Origin: Paraburkholderia phenoliruptrix
GTDB lineage: Bacteria > Pseudomonadota > Gammaproteobacteria > Burkholderiales > Burkholderiaceae
NCBI RefSeq assembly: GCF_902859825.1
Contig: NZ_CADIKB010000001.1
Coordinates: 124,001-188,000 of the forward strand
Direction of reading: 5' to 3'
DNA: 64,000 nucleotides
A program made the translations under genes and the position numbers. Shown here piece by piece: positions 24,463 to 32,971 of this stretch. The notes beneath the pieces were generated by a model that saw only the letters and a program-made list of their open reading frames with translations, was not told the origin of the DNA and did not search any database. Position 1 is the first letter of the stretch; every line of letters begins with the position of its first letter.

Positions 24463-25170
24463 ATGATCAACAAGATTTTCGAGTCACTTCAAGCGGCCGT
24501 CGCCGACGTCCACGACGGCGCGACCGTCATGATCGGCGGCTTCGGCACGGCCGGCATGCCGTCGGAACTCATCGACGCGCTGATCGAGCAGGGCGCGCGC
24601 GAGCTCACCATCGTCAACAACAATGCCGGCAACGGCGACATCGGCCTCGCCGCGCTGTTAAAGGCGAAGCGCGTGCGCAAGATCATCTGTTCGTTCCCGC
24701 GCCAAACCGATTCGTATGTGTTCGACGCGCTTTATCGCGCCGGCGAAATCGAGCTCGAACTCGTGCCGCAGGGCAATCTGGCCGAGCGCATCCGCGCGGC
24801 GGGCGCGGGCATCGGCGGATTTTTCACGCCGACGGGCTACGGCACGAAGCTCGCCGAAGGCAAGGAAACTCGTCTGATCGACGGCAGGCATTACGTGCTG
24901 GAGTCGCCGCTGCATGCGGATTTCGCGCTGATCAAGGCATATAAGGGCGACCGCTGGGGCAACCTCGTTTATCGCAAGACGGCGCGCAACTTCGGGCCGA
25001 TCATGGCAAGTGCGGCCAAGACGGCCATCGTGCAGGTGTCGGAAGTCGTGCCGCTCGGCGCGCTCGACCCGGAAAACATCGTGACGCCGGGTATTTTCGT
25101 GCAGCGCGTGATCGAAGTGCCGCAAGCCGCCCATGCCCCGCAAGCCAATCCGCGCGACGCCGCTGCCTGA
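24463..25170 (+). CDS. pcaI: 3-oxoadipate CoA-transferase subunit A
   Basis: A 235-aa alpha subunit of the succinyl-CoA:3-oxoadipate CoA-transferase. The glycine-rich CoA-binding motif GGFGTAGMPSELI lies near residue 25, and GNGDIGLAALLKAKRVRKIICSFPR follows. It activates 3-oxoadipate at the end of the protocatechuate branch. The gene leads the rightward pcaIJBDC unit, and its ATG at 24463 follows AAGGA (24450-24454). A 13-bp gap separates it from pcaJ, the beta subunit. Confidence 0.92.
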   Translation: MINKIFESLQAAVADVHDGATVMIGGFGTAGMPSELIDALIEQGARELTIVNNNAGNGDIGLAALLKAKRVRKIICSFPRQTDSYVFDALYRAGEIELELVPQGNLAERIRAAGAGIGGFFTPTGYGTKLAEGKETRLIDGRHYVLESPLHADFALIKAYKGDRWGNLVYRKTARNFGPIMASAAKTAIVQVSEVVPLGALDPENIVTPGIFVQRVIEVPQAAHAPQANPRDAAA

Positions 25171-25183
25171 ACCGGAGACCGAC

Positions 25184-25843
25184 ATGAAGAAACTCACCCG
25201 CGATGAAATGGCCAAGCGCGTCGCCCAGGATATCCCCGAAGGCGCGTATGTGAACCTCGGTATCGGCGTGCCGACGCTCGTGGCGAACCACCTCGCCGCT
25301 GACAAGGAAATCTTCCTGCACAGCGAAAACGGTCTGCTCGGCATGGGCCCGGCGCCCGCCAAAGGCGAGGAAGACGACGAACTGATCAACGCCGGCAAGC
25401 AGCATGTCACGCTGCTCACGGGCGGCGCGTTTTTCCATCACGCCGATTCGTTCGCGATGATGCGCGGCGGCCACCTCGACTTCTGCGTGCTGGGCGCATT
25501 CCAGGTGTCGGCAAAGGGCGACCTCGCGAACTGGCACACCGGCGCGCCGGATGCCATTCCCGCGGTGGGCGGCGCCATGGACCTCGCGATCGGCGCCAAG
25601 CAGGTCTACGTGATGATGGAGCATCTGACCAAGCAGGGCGAAAGCAAGATCACCGCCGAGTGCACGTATCCGGTCACGGGCGTCGGTTGCGTCGACCGCA
25701 TCTATACGGACCTGGCGATGATCGACGTGACGGAAGAGGGTCTCGTCGTGCGCGAAATTTTCTCCGACATCGACTTCGACGCCTTGCTGAAACTCACGGG
25801 CGTGCCGCTGATCGACGGTACCCAAGCCGCGCGGGCGGCGTGA
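25184..25843 (+). CDS. pcaJ: 3-oxoadipate CoA-transferase subunit B
   Basis: A 219-aa beta subunit of the CoA-transferase. The catalytic glutamate lies in FLHSENGLLGMGP, and GGHLDFCVLGAFQVSAKGDLANW and GGAMDLAIGAKQV are typical of the subunit. The start ATG at 25184 has CGGAG at 25173-25177; an upstream in-frame start at 25133 would overlap pcaI by 38 bp and has no ribosome site. It pairs with PcaI. A GC hairpin and 133 bp separate it from pcaB. Confidence 0.92.
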   Translation: MKKLTRDEMAKRVAQDIPEGAYVNLGIGVPTLVANHLAADKEIFLHSENGLLGMGPAPAKGEEDDELINAGKQHVTLLTGGAFFHHADSFAMMRGGHLDFCVLGAFQVSAKGDLANWHTGAPDAIPAVGGAMDLAIGAKQVYVMMEHLTKQGESKITAECTYPVTGVGCVDRIYTDLAMIDVTEEGLVVREIFSDIDFDALLKLTGVPLIDGTQAARAA

Positions 25844-25888
25844 GCGCGCTGTAGCGCATACTGATGCGCGCGCAGGCCGGTGCAGGGG

Positions 25889-25920
25889 GGCGCGCCGCGG
25901 TTCGCATGCCGCGGCGCGCC
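25889..25920 (+). other. Perfect 12-bp GC hairpin between pcaJ and pcaB
   Basis: GGCGCGCCGCGG (25889-25900), an 8-nt loop, and CCGCGGCGCGCC (25909-25920) form a perfect all-GC stem. No T run follows (next bases GCGCATTG), so full termination is unlikely. It lies inside what is otherwise a single-direction pca gene run. It probably stabilises or separates the pcaIJ part of the message. Confidence 0.65.
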
Positions 25921-25976
25921 GCGCATTGCCGCGCGCAGTGCTACATTCATCAGAATCATCGATCATCGAAGTCATC

Positions 25977-27356
25977 ATGCTCGACTCCAGCGGCCGGCTG
26001 ACCGGCCTTCTCTGCGGCACGCAGCCGATGAACGACATCTGGTCGCCGCGCGCCACGCTGCAACGCATGCTGGACGTGGAAGCGGCGCTCGCGCGCGCTT
26101 CGGCAACGCATCGCGTCATTCCTGCGGCGGCCGTGCCCGCCATCGAGGCAGCCTGCCATGCCGATCAGCTCGACGCGGACGCGCTCGCGCGCGACGCGGC
26201 GCTCGGCGGCAATCTCGCGATTCCTCTCGTCAAGCAGCTCACCGCGCGCGTGAAAGCCGCCGACGCGGAAGCGTCGAAATACGTGCATTGGGGCGCGACG
26301 AGCCAGGACATTATCGACACCGCGACGGTGCTGCAACTGCGCGACACGTTCAATCTGCTCGACAGCGGTTTGCAAGCCGCGTGCAATGCCGTCGCGAAGC
26401 TCGCGTCCACGCATCGCGCGACGCCGATGATCGGCCGCACGTGGCTGCAGCAGGCGCTGCCTATCACGCTCGGCCTCAAGTTCGCGCAATGGCTCGACGC
26501 GTTGCTGCGCCACCGCGAAAGGCTCGACGCATTGCGCGAACGGGCGCTCGTGCTGCAATTCGGCGGCGCGGCCGGCACGCTCGCGAGTCTGCGCGAGGCC
26601 GCGCCGCAGGTTACCGACGCGCTCGCGCAGGAACTCGGCCTCGCTGTGCCCACGTTGCCGTGGCACACGCAGCGCGACCGCATTGCGGAGACGGCGGCGT
26701 TTTTCGGCATGCTGATCGGCACGCTCGGCAAGATCGCACGCGACATTTCGCTGCAGATGCAAACCGAAATCGACGAACTGGCTGAACCCGCGGCGGCGGG
26801 CAAGGGCGGATCGTCGACCATGCCGCATAAGCGCAATCCGGTCGGCTGCGCAGCCGTGCTCACGGCAGCCACCCGCGCGCCGGGGCTCGTCGCCACCGTC
26901 TTCGCGGGCATGGTGCAGGAACACGAGCGGGCGCTCGGCGGCTGGCAGGCCGAATGGGACGCGTTGCCCGACCTTGCGCGCCTCGCGGGCGGCGCGCTCG
27001 CCAACATCGAACAGATCGCGGGCGGCCTCAATGTGAACGTGGCGCGGCTTGCCGCGAATCTCGACGTCACGCACGGCCTGATTCTCGGCGAGGCGGTGAT
27101 GCTCGCGCTCGGCGATCGCATCGGCCGGCTGGATGCGCATCATCTCGTCGAGCGCGCGTCGAAAGCGGCGATCAGCCAGGGGCAGACGCTTTTCGACGTG
27201 CTCGCTGCCGACCCGGCCGTGACCGCACATCTTTCTCGCGAGCGCCTGAAGCAACTGCTCGATCCTGCTCAATACGTCGGCCAAGCGCACGCTTATGTGG
27301 ATGCGGCGCTGGCGCTTCATTCCGTGCGTTCGCAGCGCACCCTCTCGAAGGAGTAA
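25977..27356 (+). CDS. pcaB: 3-carboxy-cis,cis-muconate cycloisomerase
   Basis: A 459-aa member of the aspartase/fumarase superfamily. The C3 signature GKGGSSTMPHKRNPVG is present, along with KYVHWGATSQDIIDTATVLQ (first conserved region) and RTWLQQALPITLGLKFAQW (second). PcaB lactonises 3-carboxymuconate to 4-carboxymuconolactone. The ATG at 25977 is chosen because the protein match begins there (MLDSSGRL); no strong ribosome site is visible, and the bases before it are an ATCATC-rich stretch. pcaD follows after 5 bp. Confidence 0.92.
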   Translation: MLDSSGRLTGLLCGTQPMNDIWSPRATLQRMLDVEAALARASATHRVIPAAAVPAIEAACHADQLDADALARDAALGGNLAIPLVKQLTARVKAADAEASKYVHWGATSQDIIDTATVLQLRDTFNLLDSGLQAACNAVAKLASTHRATPMIGRTWLQQALPITLGLKFAQWLDALLRHRERLDALRERALVLQFGGAAGTLASLREAAPQVTDALAQELGLAVPTLPWHTQRDRIAETAAFFGMLIGTLGKIARDISLQMQTEIDELAEPAAAGKGGSSTMPHKRNPVGCAAVLTAATRAPGLVATVFAGMVQEHERALGGWQAEWDALPDLARLAGGALANIEQIAGGLNVNVARLAANLDVTHGLILGEAVMLALGDRIGRLDAHHLVERASKAAISQGQTLFDVLAADPAVTAHLSRERLKQLLDPAQYVGQAHAYVDAALALHSVRSQRTLSKE

Positions 27357-27361
27357 CCGGC

Positions 27362-28153
27362 ATGCCTTACGCCGCAGTCAACGGCACCGAGCTTCACTAT
27401 CGAATCGACGGCGATCGCCACGGCAACGCGCCGTGGGTGATTCTGTCGAACTCGCTCGGCAGCGATCTTTCCATGTGGACGCCGCAAGTCGCGGCCCTGT
27501 CGAAGCAATTCCGCGTGCTGCGCTACGACACACGCGGTCACGGCCATTCCGAAGCGCCCAAGGGACCGTACACGATCGACCAGCTGGCGGGCGACGTGCT
27601 CGGCCTGATGGATACGCTCAAGATCGCGCGCGCGAATTTCTGCGGCGTCTCGATGGGCGGACTTACCGGCGTCGCGTTGGCCGCCCGCCATGCGAGCCGC
27701 TTCGAGCGCGTGGTGCTTGCGAACACCGCGGCGCGCATCGGCTCGCCGGAGGTTTGGGTGCCGCGCGCCGCACGCGCCCGCACGGAAGGCATGGTGGCAC
27801 TCGCCGACGCCGTGTTGCCGCGCTGGTTCACCGCCGACTACATCGAGCGTGAGCCGGTGGTGCTCGCCATGATCCGCGACGTGTTCGTGCACACGGACAA
27901 GGAAGGTTATGCGTCGAACTGCAATGCAATCGACGCCACCGACCTGCGCCCCGAAACGCACGGCATCAAGCTGCCGGTGCTCGTGATCAGCGGCACGCAC
28001 GACGTCGCCGCCACGCCCGCGCAAGGGCGCGAACTGGCCCAGGCGATTCCGGGCGCGCGCTACGTCGAACTGGACGCCTCGCATATTTCCAACATCGAGA
28101 AGGCCGATGCTTTCACGAAGGCAGTCATCGACTTTTTCACGGAGTCCAAATGA
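27362..28153 (+). CDS. pcaD: 3-oxoadipate enol-lactonase
   Basis: A 263-aa alpha/beta hydrolase. The nucleophile elbow is CGVSMGGLTG (Ser about residue 98), the acid lies in ISGTHDVAATP, and the base histidine in DASHISNIE. RYDTRGHGHSEAPKGPYTIDQLAGD is strongly PcaD-like. It hydrolyses 3-oxoadipate enol-lactone to 3-oxoadipate. AAGGAG at 27348-27353, at the end of pcaB, serves as ribosome site. Its stop overlaps the pcaC start by 4 bp. Confidence 0.93.
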   Translation: MPYAAVNGTELHYRIDGDRHGNAPWVILSNSLGSDLSMWTPQVAALSKQFRVLRYDTRGHGHSEAPKGPYTIDQLAGDVLGLMDTLKIARANFCGVSMGGLTGVALAARHASRFERVVLANTAARIGSPEVWVPRAARARTEGMVALADAVLPRWFTADYIEREPVVLAMIRDVFVHTDKEGYASNCNAIDATDLRPETHGIKLPVLVISGTHDVAATPAQGRELAQAIPGARYVELDASHISNIEKADAFTKAVIDFFTESK

Positions 28154-28542
28154 ACGACGAAGACCGCTACGAAGCCGGCCTCGGCGTGCGCCGCGCGGTG
28201 CTGGGCGATGCGCATGTCGACCGCTCGCTTGCCAATCGCACTGAACTGACGGAAGAGTTCCAGAACTTCATCACCCGTTATGCGTGGGGCGAAGTCTGGA
28301 CGCGCGACGGCTTGCCGCGACATACGCGCAGTCTTCTCACCATTGCGATGATGGTTGCGCTCAATCGCAGCGAAGAACTCGCGCTGCACCTGCGCGCTGC
28401 GAAAAACAACGGCGTGACGCGCGAGCAGATCAAGGAAGTGCTGCTGCAAACCGCGATTTATTGCGGCGTGCCGGCGGCGAACTCGGCCTTTCATCTCGCC
28501 GATAAACTGTTTCGCGAGGACGATGCCGCGGCGAAGCCTTGA
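28150..28542 (+). CDS. pcaC: 4-carboxymuconolactone decarboxylase
   Basis: A 130-aa CMD/AhpD-like protein. It begins RYEAGLGVRRAVLGDAHVDRS, then FQNFITRYAWGEVWTRDGLPRHTRSLLTIAMMVALNR, and ends with the EVLLQTAIYCGVPAANSAFHLAD helix, all characteristic of PcaC. It decarboxylates 4-carboxymuconolactone to the enol-lactone used by PcaD. It is translationally coupled to pcaD (ATGA) and is the last gene before a strong terminator. Confidence 0.93.
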   Translation: MNDEDRYEAGLGVRRAVLGDAHVDRSLANRTELTEEFQNFITRYAWGEVWTRDGLPRHTRSLLTIAMMVALNRSEELALHLRAAKNNGVTREQIKEVLLQTAIYCGVPAANSAFHLADKLFREDDAAAKP

Positions 28543-28590
28543 GTGGTTCGCTCGAATGCTTCGCTCTCCATAACGAGGTCATGCCGACAC

Positions 28591-28625
28591 AACGCGCGCC
28601 CGTGATACACGGCGCGCGTTTTTTT
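28591..28625. terminator. Rho-independent terminator after pcaC
   Basis: AACGCGCGCC (28591-28600), a 10-nt loop, and GGCGCGCGTT (28611-28620) form a perfect 10-bp stem followed by a T run to 28625. It ends the pca unit; its T run touches the stop codon of the convergent TetR gene. Confidence 0.9.
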
Positions 28626-29373
28626 ATATCGCGCGGTCTTCCAATGCGCGGCCTTTCGCGCCGGCGTGTGCATTGGCGGCGTCATGGCCGACCATTGCAT
28701 CGACATCAACCGGCAATTGCAGCCGCACCGCGCGCAATACCGTATCTTTGATCACTTCGCGCCAATGCGCGAGCGCCGCCTTGTCCATCAGCGGTTCGCC
28801 TAGAAACGCGCCCAACGTGTACTGGTTCGCGTTATAAAAATAGCCGAGCGACGCAATCAGCAGATACACGTCGCGCGCCTGGATGTCGGCGCGAAACACG
28901 CGCTGTGCCTTACCCGCATCGAGCAGCTTCTGCACGACGGAAATCGCATAGCCGGAAATCTCCTTCAGCTTCGACGACTTCTTTGCATGCTTGCCCTGAT
29001 GCAGATTTTCGCTCGAGAGCAGCGTGACGAACTCGGGGTGGTCGAGGTAGTACTGCCAGACGAATTCGACCATCTGCTCCAGACCGCGCACCGGATTGTC
29101 CAAGTCGAGGTCGAGCCTGCTCTCCGCTTCATTGAATTGCGTGTAGATCGTCTCCAGCACTTCGACGAATAGCTGCTCCTTGCTGCCGAAGTAGTAGTAG
29201 ATCATCCGGTCGTGCGAGCGCGCGGCCTTGGAGATGCTTTCCACACGGCCGCTCGCATAGCCCTGTTTGGCGAAGACCTTGATTGCCGCTTTCAGAATCT
29301 TGGCGCGCGTGTCCTGCGCCTGTTTGGCGCGGATGCCGGTGGCGCCCGGCTTGCGGGCGGCGGTGGGACTCAT
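28624..29373 (-). CDS. TetR/AcrR-family regulator
   Basis: A 249-aa TetR protein. The N-terminal helix-turn-helix (about 20-70) contains RAKILKAAIKVFAKQGYASGRVESISKAARSHDRMIYYYFGSKEQLF. The C-terminal ligand-binding part resembles the TetR_C RutR-like group (FVWQYYLDHPEFVTLLSSEN). It is divergent from the 14-kb N-heterocycle-type cluster starting at 29773, so it probably represses that cluster and is released by substrate or an intermediate. An 18-bp palindrome at 29640-29657 is a candidate operator. Control of the convergent pca genes is less likely because they end towards it. Confidence 0.85.
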   Translation of the reverse strand: MSPTAARKPGATGIRAKQAQDTRAKILKAAIKVFAKQGYASGRVESISKAARSHDRMIYYYFGSKEQLFVEVLETIYTQFNEAESRLDLDLDNPVRGLEQMVEFVWQYYLDHPEFVTLLSSENLHQGKHAKKSSKLKEISGYAISVVQKLLDAGKAQRVFRADIQARDVYLLIASLGYFYNANQYTLGAFLGEPLMDKAALAHWREVIKDTVLRAVRLQLPVDVDAMVGHDAANAHAGAKGRALEDRAI

Positions 29374-29772
29374 GGCGGTCTTTATCTCTTCGTTAGCGTG
29401 GTTGAACGGCCTCGACTCCCGCGCAGCCGTTCACGCGGGAATGCGGGTGTCCTCATCATACAGCGCGGGTTGCCTACTGCCGAGTCTCTTTCGAGCGCTG
29501 CGCGGCGCGCCGCTTCGGCGTAAATTAAGGCAGCGCGGCAAGCCGGACGAGCCGTCGAATGCGGCGCCGCACCATCTGCCCGTGCACGGGAAACTCATTG
29601 CGCTGTCTATTTTGATCGGGTAGATTTCAAGCAAGTTTGGTGTAGCGAATACTACACGAACGGTGAGTGCCCGCAACATGGAAATGTGCGAGTCACGCGA
29701 AAACCCCCATAAACAAGGGCTTTTCGGCAGCCGGGCTGGACCGATTGTAATGTCGTCGTATGGAACCCCGCC
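29374..29772. promoter_or_regulatory. Divergent tetR/hnr-like regulatory region with candidate TetR operator (29640-29657)
   Basis: This 399-bp stretch without genes contains GTGTAG-CGAATA-CTACAC (29640-29657), a perfect 6-bp-arm palindrome 116 bp before the reductase-like gene. A 9-of-10 bp hairpin (29698-29707 with 29717-29726) follows, which could be in the leader. AT-richer sequence around 29600-29640 may hold the promoter. The left part (29374-29580) shows no signal I recognise. Confidence 0.5.
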
Positions 29773-31368
29773 ATGACAGAACATACGAAGGTCGATTTCG
29801 GTGCGGACAGCGTCGACGGCGAAATCGCCTCGACGCCGGGTCCCACCGTGCTCGAGAAGGCGGCGCCGCGCAACGACCGCATGGCGTCGAACAAGATCGA
29901 ATGCAATGCCTGCCCGGTGCTATGCCAGATATCGGAAGGGCGCACCGGCGCGTGCGACCGTTATGCGAATGCGAGCGGACGGCTGATTCGTGTCGACCCC
30001 GTGGTGTTTCTCTCGAACGCCAGTTCGCGTTCCGATAGCACGGACGCGCTGGTTGATTTCGGCGCGTCGTCCGCGGCGCAGGAGCCGGCTTCTGAAGAAG
30101 CGCTCTTCGTGACCGGCGTGGGCGCATCGTCCACTTATCCCGACTACAAGCCCGCGCCTTTTATCGTTGCTTCGAAGCGCGACGACGTCGACATGGTCAC
30201 GGTCGTCACGGAAGGCATCTTCAGCTATTGCAGTTTCAAGGTCAAAATCGACACCGACCGCTTTCTCGGACCCGAACAGGCGAACGTGCGGTGCCACGGT
30301 GAAATTGTCGGCCACGTGACCACTGCTGAATACGGCTCGCAAATGCTGAGTCTCGGCGGCGTGCATCATCTCACGGGCGGCAGCAAGAAAGAAGGACGCG
30401 TGACGTGCGACATGATGCTCGCGCTCGGCAACAAGCAGGCAGTGGAGCTCAGCATAGACGGCGGCGCGAGCCTCGTGATTCGCGCGGGCGCGGCACCGGT
30501 CGTCGATGGTGTCGAAGAGCAGCGCATGCGCGTGGGCTGCGGTTCGGCGACCATCGGCATCTTCGCCAAACAATGGTTCGGCCATGCAGATGAAGTCGTC
30601 GTGGTCGACGATCACATCACCGGCGTGCTGACCGAGCATCAGGCGGGGCGCTGCCTCGGCATGACGCGCTCGGGCATCAAGATTCGCGGACGCAAGTCGA
30701 CGCCCGGCCGCTATTTTCAAGTGGCGAATCCGGGCACCGGCTGGGGCGGCACGGATATTCAGGACCCCGTTACGATTATCGAAGGCTTCGATCCTGCCGT
30801 CGCGAAGCCTGGCCTGCGTCTTCTGATGGTGTCGACCACCGGCGAGCACGCGCAGTGGTATGAACTCGATCGAGACCTCGTACCGCGCATTGCGCCGATG
30901 CCGGACGCCGTGCGTCGCACGGTGGAGCGTATCGGCGAAAACTGCGAACCTTCGCTTGCCACGGTGCTGTTTCTCGGCGGCGCGGGCGGTAGTCTGCGTG
31001 CGGGCGCGACCGAAAACCCGGTGCTGCTCACGCGGGCGATCAAGCAGAAACTCGTGAATGTGACCTCCGGCGGCGCGCCGGCATATGTGTGGCCAGGCGG
31101 CGGCATCACCGTGATGGTCGACGTATCGCGCATGCCTGACAGGTCGTTCGGCACAGTCCCCACGCCGGCAATCGTCGCGCCCATCGAATTCACCATGACT
31201 TACGACGCCTATCGCGATCTCGGCGGCCACCTGGATGCGGTGCGATCATTGGAGAAGGTGCTGGCGAGCGGCCCGGAGCATACGGAAGGCGCGCCGCTCG
31301 CGCGCCGCACCTTGGCGCGCAATCCCGACAATCCATGGCCGCCGGCCATGCCGCCCATGCTCGGCTAG
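29773..31368 (+). CDS. hnr: 6-hydroxynicotinate reductase-like iron-sulfur protein
   Basis: A 531-aa protein matching the 6-hydroxynicotinate reductase family (Hnr of reductive nicotinate fermentation). A cysteine motif for an Fe-S cluster is visible near the N terminus: C44, C47, C51 and C61 in IECNACPVLC...GACDRY. The long C-terminal region contains VVVDDHITGVLTEHQAG and GGGITVMVDVSRMPDRSFG. Hnr reduces 6-hydroxynicotinate to 1,4,5,6-tetrahydro-6-oxonicotinate; the clostridial-type enzyme also carries covalently bound flavin. Here it leads a one-direction cluster with UPF0280, AA_synth, transporter, enamidase-like and NicAB-like genes. The true heterocycle is not known. No ferredoxin gene lies nearby. 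Confidence 0.8.
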   Translation: MTEHTKVDFGADSVDGEIASTPGPTVLEKAAPRNDRMASNKIECNACPVLCQISEGRTGACDRYANASGRLIRVDPVVFLSNASSRSDSTDALVDFGASSAAQEPASEEALFVTGVGASSTYPDYKPAPFIVASKRDDVDMVTVVTEGIFSYCSFKVKIDTDRFLGPEQANVRCHGEIVGHVTTAEYGSQMLSLGGVHHLTGGSKKEGRVTCDMMLALGNKQAVELSIDGGASLVIRAGAAPVVDGVEEQRMRVGCGSATIGIFAKQWFGHADEVVVVDDHITGVLTEHQAGRCLGMTRSGIKIRGRKSTPGRYFQVANPGTGWGGTDIQDPVTIIEGFDPAVAKPGLRLLMVSTTGEHAQWYELDRDLVPRIAPMPDAVRRTVERIGENCEPSLATVLFLGGAGGSLRAGATENPVLLTRAIKQKLVNVTSGGAPAYVWPGGGITVMVDVSRMPDRSFGTVPTPAIVAPIEFTMTYDAYRDLGGHLDAVRSLEKVLASGPEHTEGAPLARRTLARNPDNPWPPAMPPMLG

Positions 31369-31389
31369 GCGCCAGGCGCACAGGAAGCG

Positions 31390-32340
31390 ATGAATCCGAC
31401 CCGCACCCGTCTCGACGCGACGCGCTGGCATTGGCAGCACGGCCCGATCGATCTCATTCTGAGCGCCGAGGGCGATCCCGACGTGCTGCAAGCTGCGTAT
31501 GAAGCGTGCTGGACGCGCTTCGTCGGCGTACTGCCCGAACTGGTAAGTGAGTTGAAGCTGCTGCGGGAACCATTGCGCGCACAGGCGGCTGTCGGCGAAT
31601 GTCCGCTGCGAGGCGACGTGGCACGGCGCATGTGGTCGGCGTGTCATCCGCATCGCGCGCGCTTTATCACGCCGATGGCGGCCGTTGCCGGCAGTGTCGC
31701 CGATGAACTGATCGGCGCGTTCAAACGTGAAGGCATTTCGCGCGCGTACATCAACAATGGCGGCGACATTGCGTTTCATCTGAGCGAAGGGCGGCAGTTT
31801 CGCGTTGGCGTGTTTGCCGACCTCGCGCAAGCGCTGCCGGCAATGCGCATGGCAAAGAGCGGCGCTACACTCGACGCCGACCTGACGCTCGACGCAAGCT
31901 TGCCCATTCGCGGCATCGCGACGAGCGGCTGGCGCGGCCGCAGTTTCAGTCTCGGTATTGCCGACAGCGTGACCGTGCTCGCTCGCGACGCGGCCAGCGC
32001 CGACGCTGCCGCGACGATGATCGCGAACGCGGTGGACCTCGACCACGCCGGCATCGTGCGCGCGCCGGCTTCGTCGCTGAAAGACGATACGGACCTGGGC
32101 GACCGGCTCGTGACCGTGGATGTCCCCGCGCTGCCGCAGCCGCTTGTCGACTTCGCGCTGGCACGCGGCGTCGCGGCCGCGCGGCGTTTGCAGGATCATG
32201 GTTTGATAGAAGGCGCCGCATTATTTTTGCAAGGGCGCGCGCGGATCGCCGGCCTGCACGACACAGAAAGCGCGTTGCTCAGCCTGCATCGCGCGCACTC
32301 AACAACGGAGGCTTCGTGTTCGAAATACGCCGCGTGCTGA
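31390..32340 (+). CDS. UPF0280 family (ApbE-like fold) protein
   Basis: A 316-aa protein of the UPF0280 family, related to ApbE flavin transferases. ApbE-like elements are visible: ISRAYINNGGDIAFHL (compare the ApbE NxGGDI motif) and GIATSGWRGRSFSLGIADSVTVLARDAASADAAATMIA (compare the ApbE TSG...SVTV.A..A..AD pattern). ApbE attaches FMN covalently to threonine or serine in target proteins. Its position 21 bp after the reductase-like gene suggests flavin maturation of that enzyme, which is inference. Its 3' end overlaps the next gene by 25 bp. Confidence 0.8.
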   Translation: MNPTRTRLDATRWHWQHGPIDLILSAEGDPDVLQAAYEACWTRFVGVLPELVSELKLLREPLRAQAAVGECPLRGDVARRMWSACHPHRARFITPMAAVAGSVADELIGAFKREGISRAYINNGGDIAFHLSEGRQFRVGVFADLAQALPAMRMAKSGATLDADLTLDASLPIRGIATSGWRGRSFSLGIADSVTVLARDAASADAAATMIANAVDLDHAGIVRAPASSLKDDTDLGDRLVTVDVPALPQPLVDFALARGVAAARRLQDHGLIEGAALFLQGRARIAGLHDTESALLSLHRAHSTTEASCSKYAAC

Positions 32341-32906
32341 CGCACGTCGAAGACATCTTTCACGAGTTCGGGCCCGCACCGGCACAGCCGCTTAGACGCG
32401 GCGCGATTGCCGCCGTCATGACGAACCCGTTCGCCGGCCGTTACGAGGCCAGCATCGAGCACGCCATGGAAGCGCTCAAGCCCATCGGCTTCGATATGGC
32501 GCAACGGCTGCTCGCCGCGATGGCGGTTCCCCATGCGTCGATAGAAAGCTACGGCAAGGGCGCGATTGTGGGCGCGCGCGGCGAGCTCGAACACGGCGCG
32601 TTGTGGCATGTTCCTGGCGGCTATGCGATGCGCGAACTGCTCGAAAAGAACGGCGTGCCGACCAACGCGATCGTGCCGTCGACGAAAAAAGTCGGGGCGC
32701 CGTCCACCGCGCTAGACGTGCCGCTCACGCATGTCAATGCGAGCTACGTGCGCAGCCACTTCGACGCGATCGAAGTGCGCGTGCCGGGCGCGCCCGCTGC
32801 CGACGAAGTGGTCTACATTCTCGCGATGAGCACGGGGCAGCGCGTGCATGCCCGTGTCGGCGGCCTCGCCAAGGAGGCGATTGTGGGCAAGGACGGCTTG
32901 CGCTAA
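32316..32906 (+). CDS. AA_synth (PF06684, former DUF1185) family protein, copy 1
   Basis: A 196-aa protein starting with GTG at 32316, supported by ACGGAG at 32305-32310, inside the end of the upstream gene. Hallmarks are MTNPFAGRYEA, SIESYGKGAIVGARGELEHG, PSTKKVG and VNASYVRSHFDAIEVRV, ending GKDGLR. Solved family members have a chorismate-mutase-like fold and a proposed but unproven role in amino-acid metabolism. The gene is paralogous to its neighbour at 32972; both lie in the N-heterocycle-type cluster, so a hydrolytic or isomerising step there is possible. No function can be assigned. Confidence 0.85.
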   Translation: MFEIRRVLTHVEDIFHEFGPAPAQPLRRGAIAAVMTNPFAGRYEASIEHAMEALKPIGFDMAQRLLAAMAVPHASIESYGKGAIVGARGELEHGALWHVPGGYAMRELLEKNGVPTNAIVPSTKKVGAPSTALDVPLTHVNASYVRSHFDAIEVRVPGAPAADEVVYILAMSTGQRVHARVGGLAKEAIVGKDGLR

Positions 32907-32971
32907 GACGCGCTCAAAGGCTTCAAACCCGCTGGACGTGACGACAGAAACATCGAAATTCGGAGAGCGAA

